Of a stretch of DNA of 64,000 bases, positions 1-9,944 are shown one piece after another. The translations under genes and the position numbers were made by a program. Every line of letters starts with the position of its first letter. Within the stretch, counting starts at the first letter, position 1. Under the pieces are notes generated by a model. That model was not told where the DNA came from. It ran no database searches and saw only the letters and a program-made list of their open reading frames with translations. The stretch covers positions 1-64,000 of the forward strand of contig MU119362.1 of NCBI GenBank assembly GCA_014904845.1, written 5' to 3'. Source of the stretch: Acephala macrosclerotiorum. Taxonomy: Eukaryota > Ascomycota > Leotiomycetes > Helotiales > Mollisiaceae.

Positions 1-35
1 ATCAAGTCCATCGAATATATCACTCAAATTGACAT

Positions 36-60
36 CCCTTCCCTTCCCTTCCCTTCCCTT
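36..60. repeat. CCCTT simple repeat
   Basis: Five perfect tandem CCCTT units, followed by related CACTT/TACTT units. It is a pyrimidine-rich stretch upstream of the first gene, as is common in fungal 5' leaders. Confidence 0.9.
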
Positions 61-266
61 CACTTCACTTTACTTCTTGTTCAAATTATAAACGAAAGTT
101 GCTGATCTCTACGCCTAACATTCAATTATCCCACGAAATTTTAATTATTATCGTCCTCATTCGTTGAAATTTGTTCTCACATTTTGCGTGCCTTTCTTGC
201 TTCAACCCCAGCTGGAAGCCTTTGCGAATTTGCAGACCTCCTGGACGCAACTTTGCAGAAAGAAAC

Positions 267-803
267 ATGACTCCCTCCCGCGATCTAGCGAAGTTGAAAC
301 CCCTACCAGCAATTTTGTCCCATGATCTACCAGTACTTCTCAGCGCAGTATCTCACACAAAAGGCTCCATTTACAGAAACTCTTACTATCATATTACTAG
401 TCACTGTCAAATTTGGTATGATGCAGGAATCCAGAGTGTCAAAGCAGCGATCAAGAGATTCAATGCAGCAAACTTCAACGCCAACCTTACCCAGTTTCGC
501 GAGGCGTTCTGCGGAGTCGACAACGACAATATCCATGACAAAATGTGGACCGGCATTGATCAAGACCGCATGGATACAGTCAGAGCATATGTGATGTATC
601 AATCAGGACTTATCACAAGTGACTACGGTGCATCCGATAACTACGACGACGCATCGCAGAGCCAGCCACTGGAGCAAGAAGATGAAATTATCGAAGAAGA
701 AGATCCCGTCGCGGCAGGAGAGCCCGCCAAGACCGACGACAAGCCAAAGAGAGGAAGAGGCCGAGTTGTGTCCTATCAAACCTCAACTCCACAAGACACC
801 TAA
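267..803 (+). CDS. hypothetical protein with acidic then basic C-terminal tail
   Basis: This is an open frame of 178 codons from the first ATG. The frame stays open further upstream but only through a TTG, so I chose the ATG. I do not recognise the family. The middle (about residues 40-120) is mixed and probably helical. The last 60 residues are low complexity: a Glu/Asp-rich stretch (EDEIIEEEDP) followed by a Lys/Arg-rich stretch (KPKRGRGR), which could be a nuclear localisation signal. A possible GT...AG intron of 44 nt lies near 332-375, so the model may be wrong internally. Its neighbour to the right is on the opposite strand. It is real if the frame is conserved in relatives; otherwise it could be one exon of a larger gene. 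Confidence 0.4.
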   Translation: MTPSRDLAKLKPLPAILSHDLPVLLSAVSHTKGSIYRNSYYHITSHCQIWYDAGIQSVKAAIKRFNAANFNANLTQFREAFCGVDNDNIHDKMWTGIDQDRMDTVRAYVMYQSGLITSDYGASDNYDDASQSQPLEQEDEIIEEEDPVAAGEPAKTDDKPKRGRGRVVSYQTSTPQDT

Positions 804-1859
804 TCTAACATTCCTCTTCATGCTGGATGGAAAGTGGATAGGCGTTCAGGCGAGCTCTCGGCGTTCTGAACTATTGTCCTCCACGTGAGAAGTTAGCTCT
901 AGAAGGCTTTCTTAAATCTTATACTGCAACATTCGCGATCAAGTATCCTGCCAATACCTCCTGATGGAAATGGAATGTCAAATGAGCATCGAAAACTTCT
1001 ACTCACTGCTAAAGTATTCCTTAGTGGAACTATCAGCCCCAGTACAAGACGGAGGAAAGGCTTGAAAGGCAACCATGACGGAGGGTTTAACGTGAGACAT
1101 GACTCGTCATGAAAGCTGGTTCCACGATTCCGCAAGTCAAAGTACGGATGTGGGAAGGTGCCATATATACTGCCGAGAATTCACGGCGGTCGATCTCTGC
1201 CTCTCCCTTCAAGGCCAAAAAAGGTTCCAAGAATGCCTCAATTTAGAAGCACGACACAGCCCGCAAATTTGAAGTTGAGTTTTCAAGGCTAGGGAATATA
1301 TAATGCCTCACTTCTTCTGAATTCGGGAGCCAACTACCTCATCAAAACCTTACCACTTTGTCACTGGCACTTCATTGATGGCAGATTGTGTGCGGGTGCA
1401 GAGGGTCATCAACAGAGGATGCTGGCGACCTTGCAACTTACACTCGAGCCTCTAGGTGGACTTCCATCTTCGAGAAGGAATGAACGGTACACTTGCTGAA
1501 GAAGGCTCTGAAAGTCTTGCTGTCAAGCATTGTTTTGCTGTCATTTATTCAGGGTGGGGCTGAAATTTTGGTGGTACTCGCTCTCCCAGGTTAAGGATTG
1601 AAGAGTAAACGTGCGTGATATGCACGTGGAAAGTCCGCTGGAAAGAGTTTCGGAAAGGAGAAGGGGGGAGGGCAGACACAGGGGAGGGTGCAAGCGATAT
1701 GGGTTGATCATGACGCGGCGGAGCAAGTCTAGGCTCTCGAGCGAGGTGATATATATACGGTGACCTCTCAGGTGTTTCGATCTTCAAACACGATCAATTT
1801 GATTCACTCTCGCACCGACCAACTCCTCCTTTCCTTCTTCCGCATCATTATGCTGAGAA
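804..1859. other. intergenic region between convergent genes
   Basis: No convincing gene. Two TATA-like boxes followed by pyrimidine-rich stretches are visible on the plus strand, near 1298 and 1748. The second leads to an ATG at 1850 that overlaps the end of the transporter gene on the other strand; see findings. Confidence 0.6.
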
Positions 1860-4640
1860 TTAAAGCGCAAAGCACCTCTCACTCGAGTCAGCATTATTCC
1901 CCCACCAATTCGGCATCGCAATGATCTTCCCCGCACCAAAGAACAGGAAAATCAACAGCATGTTGAAATTGAAACCCGTATCAAATGCCGCTGCGAGGAT
2001 GTAGTTGTACCTAGCCCACAGCTCATACCTATACCTGAAAGCCCAGAACATGACCACGAAGGAGCCAATGAAGCCAGAGAAGTAGCCAGTTGAGAGGTTC
2101 CCATAGAAGGTTGAGAGGGCGGAGAAGAATATGGTGGTGTTCCAGAGGTGGAATTTGAGTTTGGATTTCGGGAAGAGGCGGTGGAAGCCGTAGAGGATGA
2201 TTGGGCAGATGATGCCGGCGAGAAAGCCGTAGGGGAGGGGTTTGAATGTTGGTTCTTGGAAGAGGCGGACAGGTCCCTATATCATTCCATCAATGTGCGT
2301 TCTTATCGGAGCAAATGGAACAGCGTGACTTACGACCAAAACATATTGCACTGATGTAGAGAGTGTACTTTGGACAGATTGTCCAGTCCACTGATGACTT
2401 GGATCCTTCTTCGCACCAGTAAGGTAATCGAACTTCGTATTTAATACCCATCTCACAACGGCATAGTTGATAGGAATACCAATTGTAGCGCCAAAGACTT
2501 GGGAAAAGAACGTCGCTCGAGGAGGGATGTGCATATAGTGCCCGATCTTCTGGTCTTGCAACATATACTGTGCTCGATACCAAGCATCGCCTGCGATGGA
2601 ACTGTAGACAGACGCTCCAGTGGGGTTCTTATGTCCGGTCACAGCTTGGACCATTACACCGTATAAGAGTTCATTGGTGGTCCCGATTGGGAGTTGGAAG
2701 TTGGAGATCGCGTAGAGCCAGCCGAGAGGAGTGACGACTACTGCTCCAGTCCCGATGGCGACGAAGTAGGTCCAGATTGGAATGTAGAGCTGCCCGGCAC
2801 CTACCATCGCAGTAATTGAGACGAAAGAGCAGAGGAAGAGAGCGATGTACCACCAAAGAGGAACTTCTTTGTATGAACGTTGAAGGATATTGAGTTGATC
2901 AGTGTATTGGAAGTTGATGCTGTCGTGATTCTTGTCCCTGTTCCGAGCTCTGATTTTCTGGATGGCTTCGCGGATCTGAGGATAGCCGAAGGTTGCGAGC
3001 CATGCTAATGCGGAGGTGTAGGAGGCGTAGTCGAAGAACATGCCCCATAGCATCTGAGTTCCGAGATGTAAGGGCCCGTTCTCGGCATAGGCTGTCTCGT
3101 TCAAGGTCGCTTGGGGTGTGAGGAGACTCGTGAGAGGGTATTTGGTGCCATTGGCTGTGATGGAATCAGCTTCTGGTTACTCAGAAAACAATTCTTACTG
3201 ACCAGTCAACACGCTGTTGGACATCAAGCCGTGCTTGTAGGATCCAAGGTTACCCCACTTCGCGGCAGGAATGAGGATCCAGCAATTGAAAACAAACGCA
3301 AGGAAAATGAGGACTTGAGTCCAATACGGAGTCAGGAACATGTTACCAGCATTACTAAGATTTGATAGGTTGGACCACTAAAGAATAGTACAGTCAGTAA
3401 ATTTCAATTTGGCATTGGGGAAGAAGACGCGGGGTAAGCGCGGGGTATGTTTCAAGATTGAGAGAGTAGAAGGGGAGAAAGACAGTTTGGCTGAAGAAGC
3501 AGAACAACAAAAGAAGGCCAGCGTGGGCGGAAGACTTGCATCAAAGCTCAGGTTCAAGAACCCCATGCCACCAAATCCGGCTCCAATGAAATTCGCAGTT
3601 GCGTTTCTAGGTGCGACCCAACAGAGAAAAGCCATAGACCCTAGCATCGGGAAAACATATTCTGGAAGGAACTGCCAAAGCGTGATGAATGCTAGAACCG
3701 AGAAGAAGATTATTATTTGTCTTTTCGACAGGGCTGTTGGATGCTCTCGCTGCTTCTTCTGAGTCTCGAACAGGGCGGTTTGACAAAGACTACCCCGCAT
3801 TAGTACATGCTCTGCCTTGGTTGAGCTCGAGGAATTGAGAACTTACGCCTGAAACCTGCGAGAATGTTAGTGATTTGTCAGACTGTGTGAAAAAAAAAAA
3901 AAAAAAAAAAAGGTTACTGACCACGGATACTGAGGATCATAGAGTAAGAACTGTCTTGAGATGGCGGCAAAAGAGTACCCAGTCACAACAACACTCCACA
4001 TGAAAATAATGGCGACTCCAGGGTTGATCTTCTGCCCAAAGAACAGCTCAGCAATTGAGACCGGTGCGAAAGCGAGGTTGTACGTCGCTCCCGAAGCCGC
4101 AGAGATCGTGACTAAGACATGTTCTTTGACTCCCCAAGGGCCAGGGTTGAGACTGAATCCATACTTCGTAAACGGGACCTTGACATTCCAAGCTGGCAGG
4201 ACCTTTGCTAGCCATATGCCCAGATAGTCCGAACAGATCTGAGTGAAGAAGACAGAGAATGGAATGTAGGTGGTACGGTAATGGCTCAATTGCGACATGA
4301 AAGCTCCGGGAATGACGAAGAGCAGTGTTAGGACGAAGTACCGAAACGTGAGCGTCGGTAACGTGGGGTCATCTTCGAGGCTGACGATTCGGCGGACACT
4401 GGCTGGAATGTCTCGAATCGCGGGGTCATCGTCGGTGAAAGCAAGATTATCTGAGGATGAAGATGTTGTCCCTGGAATGACTTTCTCTTCTCCCACCTCC
4501 ACCGCCGAACTTTCCAACGCGTCTTTTGGTTCATTGGCGAGAGGATCAAGTTTGGGAACAGGATTGATGTTGTCTGTCTCAGGCGTCAATGGTGTTTCGT
4601 CGCGTCGACGCGACCAAGACTTGATGAATCTCGAAGTCAT
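1860..4640 (-). CDS. OPT-family small oligopeptide transporter
   Basis: Proton-coupled oligopeptide transporter of the fungal OPT family, moving small peptides (possibly glutathione or metal conjugates) across the plasma membrane. I assemble six exons: 4640-3922, 3855-3847, 3789-3540, 3377-3203, 3154-2334 and 2276-1860. Together they give 2391 nt and 796 aa, normal for the family. The N-terminus is a charged cytosolic tail of about 90 residues, followed by many hydrophobic segments. Family signatures include SLNPGPWGVKEH, the YPWFQALCQTALFET segment and a C-terminal NWWGNN. The second exon is only 9 nt and is needed to rebuild PWFQAL. Intron 3 appears to use a GC donor (GCAAGT). Intron 1 contains a 23-nt homopolymer (T on the coding strand). 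The start is the ATG preceding MTSRFIK. A TATAATA box lies about 60 bp upstream. The substrate cannot be told from the sequence. Confidence 0.93.
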
Positions 4641-4698
4641 TATTCGCAGTGGGGTCGCGCATGCGAAGCTGCTTCCAAGACGTGGACATGCTCGAGGG

Positions 4699-4705
4699 TA
4701 TTATA
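4699..4705 (-). promoter_or_regulatory. TATA-like box of the OPT transporter gene
   Basis: TATAATA on the minus strand about 60 bp before the OPT start codon, the right distance for a fungal core promoter. Assigned from position and sequence only. Confidence 0.4.
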
Positions 4706-5560
4706 CATTGGCCAGATCGTGACCCTTGTACGTACAACCTAGCATGTTAGCAAAATATATGTTATAATAATCGTAAAGCACGCAATGGGGATCATCAATC
4801 CACTTTTTGTGTAAAAATTTCGAAAAATTTCAAGGACCTTCCACATAGAGCCAAGGGAGGTTTATGGAATGGAAGGCTGCATGCAGAACGACGGCGTGGC
4901 ACCTCGAAACGCCTGTGCGGTCAGAAATGACCAATCAAGGAGCAGGAAAAATCAAGCGCTTTCCGATCCCGGTACTTAATGCGGGGTGGACGGTGGGTAG
5001 TCTGAGAGCAACCATGGGACGACCCGAAGCCTCAAGAGAAAGGTGGCATTTCGTGTGAAAGAATTCGAGTACGATCAAAAACACGAAGCAAGAACGTACA
5101 GGTCTCTGTTTGAAACTGGGTACTGGAAGAATGCCCTTGAAATGAACGCTACGATGGATTTTATTGGAGATGCTGTCGAAGGCATTCCCAGGCGAGGACC
5201 AACGATCATTCGAGACAAGGTTTCACGGACGATAATCTATGCTAGCAATTAGCCGGACGCGAATCACCATGGGGATTGTTCATGCAGTAAGATTGTGATA
5301 GGCGCGTACCCCAAACTGGGGCCAAAGCACAGGAAATAATATTGAAAACATCGCAAAATAGGAAGTGATCGGAGGAATATACTCTTCAGTGGTGTACTTC
5401 TGGAAAGGGTCCCTGGCTCAGGCAACGCAAACTCACGCCGACCCTTGACGATAGCTCAACCAAAGTATTGGAAAGGCTACTAGTGAGATTAGATCTGAGA
5501 AGCCCAGGCGGAATCGCGAAGTGGATTTCCAAGATGCAGATGGAACACGTGATTGATTCC
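4706..5560. other. intergenic region upstream of the OPT gene
   Basis: No gene supported. Short open frames here lack codon structure or family resemblance. The left part is probably promoter of the OPT transporter; the right part is the 3' flank of the NmrA-like gene. Confidence 0.6.
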
Positions 5561-6559
5561 TCAACACAACATCTCCCGCACTGTTTCTTCGACAGGCTTT
5601 GGCTCTATACCTTTGCTCTTCAGCAGATCGATCAATGTTCCATCTGAGATTTGACATTCGCCCTTCTCCAGAGCTCCATACGTCGTTCTCCACCACTGCA
5701 ACAAATTAGCACCATCCCAGCACCACATTGTCAACTCACAAGAAGAACAAGGCGGGGTACATACCTGAATGCTCGGCGCTTCCTTCCCACTCTCAACATA
5801 GTGCCTCACGTACTCCTCCCCCGAAACTATCTTGGTCTTCAAAGATATTCCCTTAACTTTGCCCACCAGGGCTGCAATCTCCTTCAATCTCTTACTCTCT
5901 GTCGAATTGCTCAGATAAAACGTCTTCCCCCTCCACTTCCCCCCATCATCAGCAAGCACCAACGCAGTCCCCAACCCCAAATCATTTATCGCCATCCAGC
6001 TAATCTTCCCATCTCCCGCCAACACAATCTCACTCCTGTCATCTTTTTTCGGCTCATAGTATCCGAGGTACAAAGGCCAGGATTCGTTGTACAATCCTTC
6101 ACGGATAATTGTGTATTCAATCTGGCCTTTGGAGTTGAGGTCTTTGAGGAAAGCTTCAGTGCGGAGATGGGCTTGCATGACACCTGCTCCTGATTCTGAG
6201 CCGAAAGCTAAGGAAGTGTAAATTATTTCTTTGACACCTGCGGAGATGGCGGCTTTGATGGCTCCGATGTGAGCTTTTTCTCGTCCTTGGCCTGCAGGTG
6301 CGTTGTTGAAATCCATTGAGATCTTGGGGGTTGAGACAAGGTAGAGTTTGGTGCATCCTTGGAATGCTGATGGGGAGGGGGAGTCGAAGTCGAAGGAGCG
6401 GATTTGGATTCCTTGAGCTTTGTAGGAGTCGAAATGAGAGGAGTGGATGTCGGAGGAAGTGCAGATCACGAGTTGGGAGGGAGGGATGAGGTTGTGCTTG
6501 AGGATTGCGGAGAGGGTGGCGCCACCTAACTTGCCAGTGCAGGAGGTGAGAGCCAACAT
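5561..6559 (-). CDS. NmrA-like / quinone oxidoreductase 2-like NAD(P)-binding protein
   Basis: Atypical short-chain dehydrogenase of the NmrA group, most like bacterial NAD(P)H:quinone oxidoreductase 2 (YtfG). The N-terminal beta strand and nucleotide loop (MLALTSCTGKLGG) are followed by the conserved layout of this group: strand ending in VICTSS, a GCTKLYLVST strand, the AGVKEIIYTSL segment and an IIREGLYNE segment. One intron (5764-5696, 69 nt) joins SIQ to WWRTTYG; its length is a multiple of three and it has no stop, so retention would also give an open protein. The spliced product is 309 aa. I chose the ATG at MLALTS because the frame extends upstream only to a TTG. The usual first Gly/Ala of TGATGxLG is replaced (TSCTGKLG), so cofactor binding may be altered. 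Role: NAD(P)H-dependent redox or redox sensing; not more specific from sequence. Confidence 0.88.
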   Translation of the reverse strand: MLALTSCTGKLGGATLSAILKHNLIPPSQLVICTSSDIHSSHFDSYKAQGIQIRSFDFDSPSPSAFQGCTKLYLVSTPKISMDFNNAPAGQGREKAHIGAIKAAISAGVKEIIYTSLAFGSESGAGVMQAHLRTEAFLKDLNSKGQIEYTIIREGLYNESWPLYLGYYEPKKDDRSEIVLAGDGKISWMAINDLGLGTALVLADDGGKWRGKTFYLSNSTESKRLKEIAALVGKVKGISLKTKIVSGEEYVRHYVESGKEAPSIQVCTPPCSSCELTMWCWDGANLLQWWRTTYGALEKGECQISDGTLIDLLKSKGIEPKPVEETVREMLC

Positions 6560-7190
6560 CGTGAAATGTTTGAAACAAGATTTGATCAATGGAGAGGAGA
6601 ATTGAAATTAAAAAGGAAAGGGTCGAGTTTAAAGGCAGAATGAGCTGGAGGAAGTCTGATGGTAGACATTGCTGCTTAATAATTGGCTGGAGACGACTAC
6701 GTCATGGATGGGGTTGAGAGAAATGACATGGCAGAGATGAGGAATTAGAGACTCTGGTGAGATTCAAAGATGATCTCTTAGACTCAGAAACTCACCATGA
6801 ATGATTCGTAGAGGTGGGTTTCGGGACAGGCGTCGTGTGGTGGTGGTGGTGAGGCTGAGGAGTATGCATCTCACACGACGCTAGTACCTTGGCGTCTTTC
6901 GGCGTTAAGGATAGCTTAGAAAGCAGGTCCTCAACTCTTATCCACGTCCAATGTCCAACTTCGCAAGGAACATTGATCGTTCAGATAGTTGACGCTCTAT
7001 CTGGCACCGTGCGTGCAGATCACAAGCCTGATTGAGGGATCGAGGGGCAAATGGACAACTTACAATCCGCACTATCCACTCCGTACAAATCATAACAGCA
7101 ATAAAACTCTGTCCGGTTCATCGACATTTTTGGTATCCCGAGTTATCCATTTGCATATTAACAAAACCCTTAACACTGGCCATTTCATAA
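6560..7190. other. intergenic region, promoter side of the NmrA-like gene
   Basis: About 630 bp between the NmrA-like gene start and the POT1 stop. It holds a GGTGGTGGTGGTGA microsatellite near 6838-6852 and no gene. Confidence 0.6.
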
Positions 7191-9492
7191 TCATACAATG
7201 TATGTGTCAAACAGACCGAACGCCCTCTGCCATCTTAGCCCCTTGCCTGCGTTCGCTTTTGTCGGATCATCTTCTTCGGCCTTGATACCGTACTGCTTGA
7301 TGCAACAAGTGAAGGCTTTGTTCCTGGGCGTTAGGTTCGTGTTTGCTTTGGCGTCTGTCGCAGTTTCAATTGCCGTCGTAGGGCGGTTGATATTTCGTTC
7401 CTTCAAAATTCCGGATGACTCGTTATCACTATCGAGGTCGGGCTGTCCGCCAGCTTGTCGAGGCGGTGATGAGGCAGAGGACTGGAATGAGGATGGCGGT
7501 GTCTCTTTCTTGTTCTTCGCAGATTGCCTGGAAAGTGTCGCGGACTTCTGCTCCTCTAGGTCTCCCCATAATTTGAAGAGTTGCTCTTTCACGTCAGAAA
7601 GCAGTTGTTGGTTTCCACGTAGGCTGTGGGTAGTCAGTATCGTTCGGTGAGGTTGCTGATATGGCTTACTTTGATGCATCGGCTTCTAAATTTAGGAGAC
7701 CTTGTGCGACATGATTGTCGACCATCAGCCAGAGTCGCTCTTTCGAGTCTTTGGTACTAGCATCCTCAACTTGCAGTGCGAAACGCCACTCCCAGACTTT
7801 CTTCGAGAATCCCTTCCCGCTTCGAAATATGCGCAGATCTTCCTCACGATCTGTATCTTCGCCGCCGCTGTAATCTGAGAGCATGTCCATCTCACTAGGT
7901 TTATGCCCAACAGCGAAATCTTCTATCCGATGTGGGAAGTAATCGACTACCCTCACAGTTGCTTTGTACTTGCATAGGGTAAATGGTGAAAGCTTCTCGT
8001 CGGTCTTGTCTTCTCGCAGAAGTATTTGGGGTTTGAGGATATCTTGGAAGGACACGATTGGTAGATCTGGGAAAGCACATCGAACTGCAGAGTAAGTAAG
8101 GACTCCAACAATGGAAGGCCCTGCACTCACTATTCTCATTAAGACCCAGCTTCTTCGCAAGATTTGCCTTGGATTCCTCGAGTTTCTTGGCAGTCAAGGC
8201 ACGGTCCTTCTTCCGACGCTTCTTGCTGTTATTCTTCCCGGCATCGCCATTTTTGCGTTTCGAGCCCTCTCCCGCAGCATCTTCAAGAATATCTTGTCTC
8301 TGCTCCTTGAAATTCTTCCACCACAGATGTTTACGTCCAACAGCTTCCTTCCACCTGATATCATTCTCATCTGGATCCTCTGATTTTTCCATGATCTTGA
8401 CTTGAATCTTCCCATCAAACCTGTGCTGGTCACCTCGCAAGAATCCTTCCAGCATGCCACCCATTTTACCGAACTTGATCTGGACATTGCTCAAGAGGAC
8501 CCAGTCATCCACATTAACATTCCCACGCACAAACTCGGCATGCGCGTCATACAACGTGAGCTGTATTGTCAGTTTTCCGAAAGGCCCCGGCCAGGAATTT
8601 GCCGCTTTCTCCTTCGATTTTATGTATCCATACTCATCGCCGTCTCGGCCGGCAGCATCCATGTCCTCTCCCCAAGCATAGTTGTAGAACTTACTATGCG
8701 CAGTATAGTCCGAAAGGTACAGGCTGAGATTTCCATTCGACTCATATACTCTGATTACTTGACCAAGGATGTTGTAGAAATTCTCTGGTTTGACATCTTT
8801 GAGTAGGCTGAACTTGTCTTTGACGATCATGGCTTGCTTAACTTTTTGCTCGAACTCATGATCGGATGGCAGCTCCATATCGTCGACATGATTGTTGCTT
8901 TCAAGGATGTAGCTAGTCTCAATGGCATCGGGTAATTTGAACTTTCCATTGTCGCACCGATATGAAGACCATTGAACTGAAGTTGCCCCTGAGAGGGATT
9001 TCGGAACTGACTTAGACGGCAAGAGGTGAAACTCGGAGACCTTATTTGCCAGCAATTGGATTTGCCCATTATGCATTTGGACCTGAAGAATGATCAGACA
9101 GGTTACATTTCGTAGTCTTGGAGATTCGACGAACCTTTCCTTTTCGGAGAACTACAATTTCTTTCGCCCCAGTCACGGCTGGCATACTTTTCACCGGCCA
9201 AAAGATGACGATCTTAAGACCATAATTCTCATACTGAGTAGACCGGTCTAAGATTTCGAGGGTGCATTTCCAGTCTTCGGATGTAGAATCAGCACTTAAA
9301 GTCTCAAGAAACATGGTAAAGCTCACCCGTGCCCCTGGTTTCGATGGGCGGTTGGTAGTCTTTGATGAAGCCAGTGACATCGACTAGAAGACCAGCCTTT
9401 ATGATGTCGCTTGGCAAGTTCTTGATCTCTTCGATGGTTTTGAAGCCTGGTGGAAGTGGCATAGCCGAGGAAGACTCCTGGGCGCTGTTCAT
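7191..9492 (-). CDS. pot1: telomere protection protein POT1 (single-strand telomeric DNA-binding)
   Basis: Shelterin subunit that binds the telomeric 3' overhang through OB folds, caps chromosome ends and controls telomerase access. Five exons (9492-9327, 9274-9135, 9082-8131, 8084-7670, 7623-7191) with introns of 52, 52, 46 and 46 nt give 2106 nt and 701 aa. The first OB fold (Telo_bind) spans about residues 25-160 (WKCTLEILDRS, LKIVIFWP, VVLRKGKVQ). A second OB fold lies in the middle (GKLTIQLTLYDAHAEFV, DWVLLSNVQIKFGKMGG, LEGFLRGD). A lysine-rich linker (KKRRKKDRA) follows, and a conserved C-terminal block (NKAFTCCIKQYG, GLRWQRAFGLFDT) ends the protein, as in other fungal POT1 proteins. 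All exon phases close exactly. It is divergent from importin alpha across about 450 bp. Confidence 0.93.
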
Positions 9493-9944
9493 GGTGGTCC
9501 GATGGCGCGCGGCAGCCTGATGTAATCAGGTTGTGTGGATATCTAGGTTGACCTTACACATTCTCCTTCAAATGCGGCCAGGAGACCGAATGAAATATTC
9601 AGGCTCAATATCATCAAAGGACCTGAATTCTCATAGAACACCCTGGTGAATGCAAACAATATATAGTTCCGTATTTACCACCAGACGCGCTTGTTGAATG
9701 GGAAGACGCGACTGGAGCTAGTGGTTACTGCCCCACTTAGCTCCTCGCTTAGGTCACGCTTTCCGCCGCTTTCAAAGGCGCCTGAGGTCTTTGCCTTTGA
9801 GCTACTACAAAATTCCACTTCAACTTCCATCTTCCACCTGCCTACACCATACTCAACGCCGTATTCCAGGTTCTGATCATTCTCGATTGATCAGCCTGCG
9901 ATCTTATTTGATCTTATCGAAAGCGCATACTCCCCACCGCAACC
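9493..9944. promoter_or_regulatory. shared divergent promoter of POT1 and importin alpha
   Basis: The only DNA between two divergently transcribed genes, so both promoters must lie here or inside the genes. I see no clear TATA box on either side. The importin start has a good fungal context (CACCGCAACCATGG). Confidence 0.6.

Noticed and set aside
3889..3911. Long poly-A run
   Set aside because: Not a retroposon tail or polyadenylation site; on the coding strand it is a T tract inside OPT intron 1.
4864..5252. Two overlapping plus-strand open frames upstream of the OPT gene
   Set aside because: Short, without recognisable domains or splice support, and located in the promoter region.
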